From positions 1 through 10,054 of the forward strand of contig JAPPIL010000077.1 of assembly GCA_028877195.1 (NCBI GenBank): a stretch of 10,054 nucleotides of DNA. The letters are read 5' to 3'. The position numbers and the translations under genes were made by a program. Every line of letters starts with the position of its first letter. The stretch's first letter is position 1. The notes under the pieces are model-generated. The model did not search any database, was not told the DNA's origin, and worked only from the letters and a program-made list of their open reading frames with translations. The DNA comes from Pseudomonadota bacterium. Lineage in GTDB: Bacteria > Bdellovibrionota_B > Oligoflexia > Oligoflexales > JAPPIL01. Of the stretch, positions 6,941 through 10,054 are shown in pieces.

Positions 6941-8092
6941 ATGAAAGTTTTATTATCATTGTGTGCATGTCTGATGTTGGTCATGTGCGCCGATAATGAA
7001 CCAAACTCCGAAGATCAATTTGGGGTAGAGGTGATTGACAGTCGTTTTCAGGATGATGAGTTCAACGTGAGCTTTAGATCAAATGACAGGGAAGCCTCGT
7101 TTCAATGTTTGGTTGAGTTATCAGGCGGGCAAGTAGCGGCAACAACTACGATGGGGACAGCAACAGGAGCTGGTTCTTGGTCATCTTGTGTGTCGCCGAT
7201 GGCGGTGCCGATGCATTCAGGGCAGCAACTGAAGCTTAAGATTAGGGCGGTATCAGCACGCGGGACGAGTGAGCCTGTGGTTATCAGCAGAGAGCATCCA
7301 GGCACAGGGATTAGCACGCCTGCTACCCACATTGCTAGAGTTCCGCAACTTCAAATCGGTTCTGCATTTAGTTTCACAGTGCCGCAGGGGATGCATATAA
7401 CCCAGTATGCGACTTCAAACACTTATCATGGTTCAGGGTTGATCGAGTTTGTCCATCTTCAACATGGTCAAAATTACAACTACACTGGCAGTATGGTGTT
7501 GGCGAACATGGGCAATGGTTGTGGTGCTACGGCACAAGATGTTGTAACCCTCAACAGTGGCACTGGTAATCCGTATCGCTACTGCAGGTCTAGTTTGGCA
7601 ACACGAGACTACATGAATATCACGCGTGGCACGTATGCTCGCAATCATGTTGAGGTAGCTTCAAACGACCTCTTTACGATGCAGGAATCTTTTCGACCTA
7701 TGCCACGTCTACTGGTGCAGGTGTTTGGGCCAAATGAATCTCAAATGATAAACAGCAGGTTCAACGAACTATGTAGTCCAAGCCGTCGTTTTGGGGTCGT
7801 GCGACCGTTCAAAGATATAAAGATGGTGCGTGGCTTCTGGGCATCGGAATACATCGCAGTGAAGAACACTTATGTATGCACTACCAGTCTTGGTGGTATC
7901 AACGGTGGTCTCTATAAGGTAGCTGGTTTTGATGCGGTGGTATCCATCAATCAAACTCCGACGGCAAACTACGGCAAGTATCTGTCGGTGGTTTACATGG
8001 AACGTGCACATGGCGAGAATGGTATCGATGAGTATTTTGCTCGCAACTTCCAGTCTACGATTATCAAAGCGTTAGGCAAGAACCGACCATAG
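6941..8092 (+). CDS. Predicted outer-membrane lipoprotein of unknown function
   Basis: The 383-residue product starts with a classical lipoprotein signal. Lys2 is followed by a hydrophobic stretch and the lipobox LVMC, giving C16 as the lipid site; +2 is Ala, so outer-membrane localisation is expected. Residues about 25-115 look like a small beta-sandwich, with alternating hydrophobic strands and two cysteines (FQC, SSC) that could form an Ig-like disulfide. The rest (about 120-383) is rich in Tyr, Asn, Gly and Ser with scattered Cys, typical of extracellular folds. I recognise no catalytic motif. The ATG at 6941 is preferred because it begins the signal peptide; the upstream ribosome site (GGGTG) is weak. 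It is flanked by its own candidate promoter and terminator, so it is likely monocistronic. Confidence 0.85.
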   Translation: MKVLLSLCACLMLVMCADNEPNSEDQFGVEVIDSRFQDDEFNVSFRSNDREASFQCLVELSGGQVAATTTMGTATGAGSWSSCVSPMAVPMHSGQQLKLKIRAVSARGTSEPVVISREHPGTGISTPATHIARVPQLQIGSAFSFTVPQGMHITQYATSNTYHGSGLIEFVHLQHGQNYNYTGSMVLANMGNGCGATAQDVVTLNSGTGNPYRYCRSSLATRDYMNITRGTYARNHVEVASNDLFTMQESFRPMPRLLVQVFGPNESQMINSRFNELCSPSRRFGVVRPFKDIKMVRGFWASEYIAVKNTYVCTTSLGGINGGLYKVAGFDAVVSINQTPTANYGKYLSVVYMERAHGENGIDEYFARNFQSTIIKALGKNRP

Positions 8093-8141
8093 TTTTCTTT
8101 GTGGAGGCGTTAGGTTTCACAGATGTGATGCGCTTATTTGG

Positions 8142-8178
8142 AAAGACCAAGCTTTGCTGGCTTGGTCTTTCTTTTATT
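8142..8178 (+). terminator. Rho-independent terminator after the lipoprotein gene
   Basis: A perfect 11-bp stem, AAAGACCAAGC paired with GCTTGGTCTTT, surrounds a 7-base loop and is followed by CTTTTATT. It lies about 50 bp after the stop codon. No T-run follows on the other strand, so it should act on plus-strand transcripts only. Confidence 0.92.
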
Positions 8179-8211
8179 CTCACAAGCGTTGACACTTTGC
8201 CCGCATTGTCC

Positions 8212-8361
8212 TCAAGCCCAGATGGGGATATAAACCGCATTTCTTTTTGATCCGCCAGTATTAGGATCGCGTTTCACCAGCTTCTCATCAATGGCATCGG
8301 AGATAATGCGGTGAGCCATCGGGTAGTTTTCCTTCGCAATGCCAAACCGTTTTCCACCATC
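8212..8361 (-). pseudogene. C-terminal remnant resembling AlbA_2/HATPase_c_4 (RecG-like) regulators
   Basis: A 49-codon open frame ending in TGA at 8212-8214 has no start codon context and is preceded in frame by TAA at 8362-8364. It reads roughly RFGIAKENYPMAHRII, then SDAIDEKLVKRDP and a final YIPIWA. This pattern (RFG..., a helix with ISDAI, KL[IV]K.DP and a terminal Y[IV]P.WA) resembles the winged-helix end of putative AlbA_2 domain regulators or ATP-binding proteins, as I remember them. The identification is from memory and tentative. No N-terminal part of such a protein is visible upstream, so this is best read as a decayed fragment. Confidence 0.5.
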
Positions 8362-8392
8362 TTATAGTGGTTCACTGCCCAGATGCCAAGTT

Positions 8393-8592
8393 TATGTAAC
8401 TGGGAGCAACTGCTTGCGTGATGTTTTAGCTATTAGTTCTTTAATTACAGATAGTTGCGTATGTAACTGGAATGTTGCGACCAAGGCTTGCAGCGCAGTG
8501 AGTTTATGTAACTGGCAAGGGTTGCTATCCGTAGGTTTTCCAAAATAATTCTTTATTTTCAAGCGGTTGTATATGTAACTGCTATGTAACTG
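8393..8592. repeat. Cluster of five TATGTAACTG motifs in a diverged 67-bp repeat
   Basis: The 10-mer TATGTAACTG occurs exactly at 8393, 8460, 8505, 8572 and 8583. The first three copies extend to TATGTAACTGG. Start-to-start distances are 67, 45, 67 and 11. The 67-bp units beginning at 8393 and 8505 are alignable without gaps and share further blocks (GTTTT, TTCTTTA, GTTG), so this is a diverged duplication rather than chance recurrence of a 10-mer. No gene is convincing here. The minus-strand frame of the SRPBCC gene stays open for 76 codons past its stop, but without a start or recognisable product. Function is unknown; it could be binding sites or degenerate coding repeats. Confidence 0.8.
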
Positions 8593-8622
8593 ACGAGCGC
8601 TTTGCCAACTGCTGCGCTTGTG

Positions 8623-9264
8623 TCAGGTAGCTCCAACTGCTTCACCTGTGTAAAAGGCTGTCGTGCGTATTGCCGCAGTTCGTGCAGCATCAGGGTCTGC
8701 TCCTGCAGCAATCGCCGCTCGTTCCCAACCAGCACTGCTGCCTGCAATCAATGTTCTGCCCTCTGTAGATGCGACGAAGGTAGCTTCGTCCAGCTTGGGC
8801 TTGGTTGGGGTTGCGAGATAGAGTGCCAATCCCATAAAGGCTAACTCCCAGCCGACACCGACAGCACCAGGCCCGTACTTATCCCAGTGCTCTGAAAGAT
8901 GGCTCGTGTGTGTGAGTGTCAGCCATGCACCTTCAGCTTTGTCAGCCGCACAACGCACCTCTACCCAGCTCACATCTCCACCGAATTCCCAGGTGAGTGC
9001 AAAGTGTGATGCTTGCTCACATGCCGTGATCAAGCCACTAGCATTGCCTTGCAACTGGTAACGACCACCAAGCTTGAGATCACCACTAATTGGCATAAAC
9101 CAACGTGGGATGCGCTCGCTGTCCGTTACTGCTAACCACAAGTCTGCTGCTGTCGTTGGGTAGCGGCGAGCAATAGCGACGGCGGCGGCTGGTCGTCCGT
9201 CGTATTTTAGAAAAGATACGGTGCGCTTGACAGCATCAAGATGATTATCGACATCTAAACCCAT
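8623..9264 (-). CDS. SRPBCC / AHSA1-like ligand-binding fold protein
   Basis: The 213-residue protein has the START/Bet v1-like (SRPBCC) fold of the AHSA1 group, with a hydrophobic ligand cavity. Signature segments are ARRYPTTAADLW (33-43), DSERIPRWFMPISGDLKLGG (48-67), TWEFGGDVSWVEVR (91-104), LTLTHTSHL (116-124), YGPGAVGVGWE (130-140) and the C-terminal helix ending RTTAFYTGE. This full layout is, as I recall, typical of actinobacterial members, so horizontal acquisition is plausible. ATG at 9262-9264 is chosen over the one at 9294 because GGGGGAG precedes it by 5 bases and the family N-terminus begins there. Its substrate is unknown, and its neighbours give no pathway. Such proteins are often, but not always, paired with ArsR regulators; none is seen here. 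Confidence 0.9.
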   Translation of the reverse strand: MGLDVDNHLDAVKRTVSFLKYDGRPAAAVAIARRYPTTAADLWLAVTDSERIPRWFMPISGDLKLGGRYQLQGNASGLITACEQASHFALTWEFGGDVSWVEVRCAADKAEGAWLTLTHTSHLSEHWDKYGPGAVGVGWELAFMGLALYLATPTKPKLDEATFVASTEGRTLIAGSSAGWERAAIAAGADPDAARTAAIRTTAFYTGEAVGAT

Positions 9265-9269
9265 ACCTA

Positions 9270-9276
9270 CTCCCCC
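9270..9276 (-). promoter_or_regulatory. Strong Shine-Dalgarno deciding the SRPBCC start
   Basis: GGGGGAG on the minus strand ends 5 bases before the ATG at 9262-9264. No comparable site precedes the upstream in-frame ATG at 9292-9294. Confidence 0.8.
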
Positions 9277-9347
9277 GACACGTTTGTAATACAATCCAAC
9301 TTACGCACGAAAATGTTAAGTTTGTGAATCACTAAATGCAATAGTAG

Positions 9348-9974
9348 TTATCTTTGGCAATATTCATCGTAAGGAGCGGGTGCATCACAGTGGGGATATG
9401 GTCTGCGTGGGTCGCTATCTTGAAAGCACCGATATGCAGCAGCACTTGAACGCGGATTGGTTGCGCGGTTATCTACGCATGAAGTTCCACATTGGCAGCC
9501 ATGTCGGATAATTAAAAAATACGAGAAAGGGCGACCATAAAACACACCAAGAAGAGAACAAGCGGTTTGACCCGTGCAAAACTTTCTTTCTGCTTTAGAG
9601 AGATTCCATTTAGTGCCGTCTGTTACACCTATATTGCATGCGCACAATAGTTTTTCTTTGCATTTAACCCCAGAGCAAAGATCGGCATGAGCACAATTGC
9701 GGGTAACATATCGCTGACTTATTTGGTGCGTGGCATGACTGCGTGCGTATTTATAGGTAGAAGCTTTAATCTTACTGCTACTGGGTTGCCAAGCTGTCCA
9801 ACCACCAGCCACCCATTCTGAACAGGCAGCAGCGCAGGTTTTCTTACAGGGCGGACTTGGTGGACTAGGTGTTGTCGGTGGACTAGGTGTTGTCGGTGGA
9901 CTAGGTGCTGTCGGAGGACTCGGAGGTGATGGTAGGCTAGGTATTGTCGGAGGACTCGGCGTGGTCGGTGGACT
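9348..9974 (-). pseudogene. 5'-truncated gene for a Pro/Thr-linker, Cys-rich (secreted?) protein
   Basis: The open frame encodes 208 residues with no usable start in its Pro-rich part. It runs upstream into the terminal repeat and hits an in-frame TAA at 10005-10007. The only near start, GTG at 9812, lies inside the Cys-rich domain and would lose several cysteines. The preserved part begins with a linker of repeated SPPTTP-type units, followed by CKKTCAAAC, EWVAGGWTAW and about 150 residues carrying 16 cysteines in all, ending at a TAA. A linker plus disulfide-rich domain suggests an exported or surface protein; the missing N-terminus would carry the signal. I do not recognise the Cys-rich domain. 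The repeat at 9975 appears to have interrupted the gene, so it is probably non-functional unless expressed from elsewhere. Confidence 0.65.
9852..9974 (-). repeat. 18-bp tandem repeat encoding a Pro-Ser-Thr linker
   Basis: Two identical 18-bp units at 9861-9878 and 9879-9896 are followed by a one-base variant at 9897-9914. Diverged full or half units then continue to 9974. The period is a multiple of three, so the translation is SPPTTP, SPPTAP, SPPTIP and so on. This is an intragenic repeat within the truncated Cys-rich protein gene and is likely length-variable. Confidence 0.88.
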
Positions 9975-10030
9975 GGCTTTGTTGTATAAGTAATGCCTAT
10001 TTTTTTATACGAGAGGCGTTCCCCCTCTCG
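9975..10030 (+). repeat. Right copy of outward-facing terminal repeat (probable IS or MITE end)
   Basis: This begins GGCTTTGTTGTATAAGTAAT and matches the left copy (1-53) in inverted orientation at about 47 of 55 aligned columns. Its hairpins are GTATAA/TTATAC around a 15-nt loop and CGAGAG/CTCTCG around GCGTTCCCC. The boundary at 9975 falls exactly where the Pro/Thr repeat tract stops, which supports insertion into that gene. Sequence to 10054 (C/T-rich, TGCTCTCCCCCTCTTG) probably belongs to the same element; no transposase is visible in it. Confidence 0.78.
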
Positions 10031-10054
10031 TGCTCTCCCCCTCTTGTTCACAAA

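Noticed and set aside
8339..8548. 69-codon plus-strand open frame with several Cys
   Set aside because: It spans the pseudogene remnant and the repeat cluster, has no ribosome binding site, and its apparent pattern comes from the repeated 10-mer.
8393..8592. CRISPR array
   Set aside because: The repeated unit is only 10-11 bp, the intervals are 67, 45, 67 and 11 bp, and two intervals are related to each other rather than unique spacers.
9719..10051. 110-residue minus-strand reading frame rich in His, Arg and Gln
   Set aside because: It is the out-of-frame reading of the 18-bp repeat that encodes SPPTTP in the true frame, and its start lies in the terminal repeat.

Overview
The window looks like a stretch of chromosome from a moderate-GC bacterium, most likely a Gram-negative in the broad proteobacterial sense. 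The evidence is a YajQ-family protein, two lipoproteins with clear lipoboxes, a RhlB-like helicase relative and E. coli-sized DnaG and YchF. I cannot place it to genus. There are no rRNA, tRNA or CRISPR features that I can support.

Left part (1-3575): a minus-strand housekeeping block reads yajQ -> ychF -> dnaG. It starts from a candidate promoter near 3490-3516, and its genes are separated by only 7 and 39 bp. dnaG stops 1 bp before a terminal repeat that occupies positions 1-53. Next, also on the minus strand (3576-4460), is a lipoprotein with a trypsin-like fold in which the catalytic His and Ser positions are substituted.

Middle (4460-8180): transcription diverges at about 4460-4620. The plus strand carries a protein resembling only the second RecA domain of a DEAD-box helicase, with damaged motifs V and VI. 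It is followed after 35 bp by a class III PLP-dependent aminotransferase. A separate unit then follows: a candidate promoter (6883-6911), a 383-residue lipoprotein of unknown function, and a strong rho-independent terminator (8142-8178).

Right part (8180-10054): this is accessory-looking DNA. It holds a 49-codon remnant of a gene that looks like the C-terminus of an AlbA_2/HATPase_c_4 type regulator. It also holds a cluster of five identical 10-bp motifs in a diverged 67-bp repeat, an SRPBCC/AHSA1 protein whose sequence looks actinobacterial, and the 3' part of a Pro/Thr-linker, Cys-rich protein. That last gene is cut off from any start codon by a second copy of the terminal repeat (9975-10030).

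The two terminal copies are inverted relative to each other and both point outward. Their first bases (GGCTTTGTTG) resemble, from memory, ends of IS903-group IS5-family elements, so the window is probably the interval between two insertions. They differ mainly at stem positions of two possible hairpins, in a way that keeps the base pairing. That compensatory pattern and the 8393-8592 motif cluster are the least explained signals here. The inactive-looking protease and helicase homologues are the most interesting proteins.
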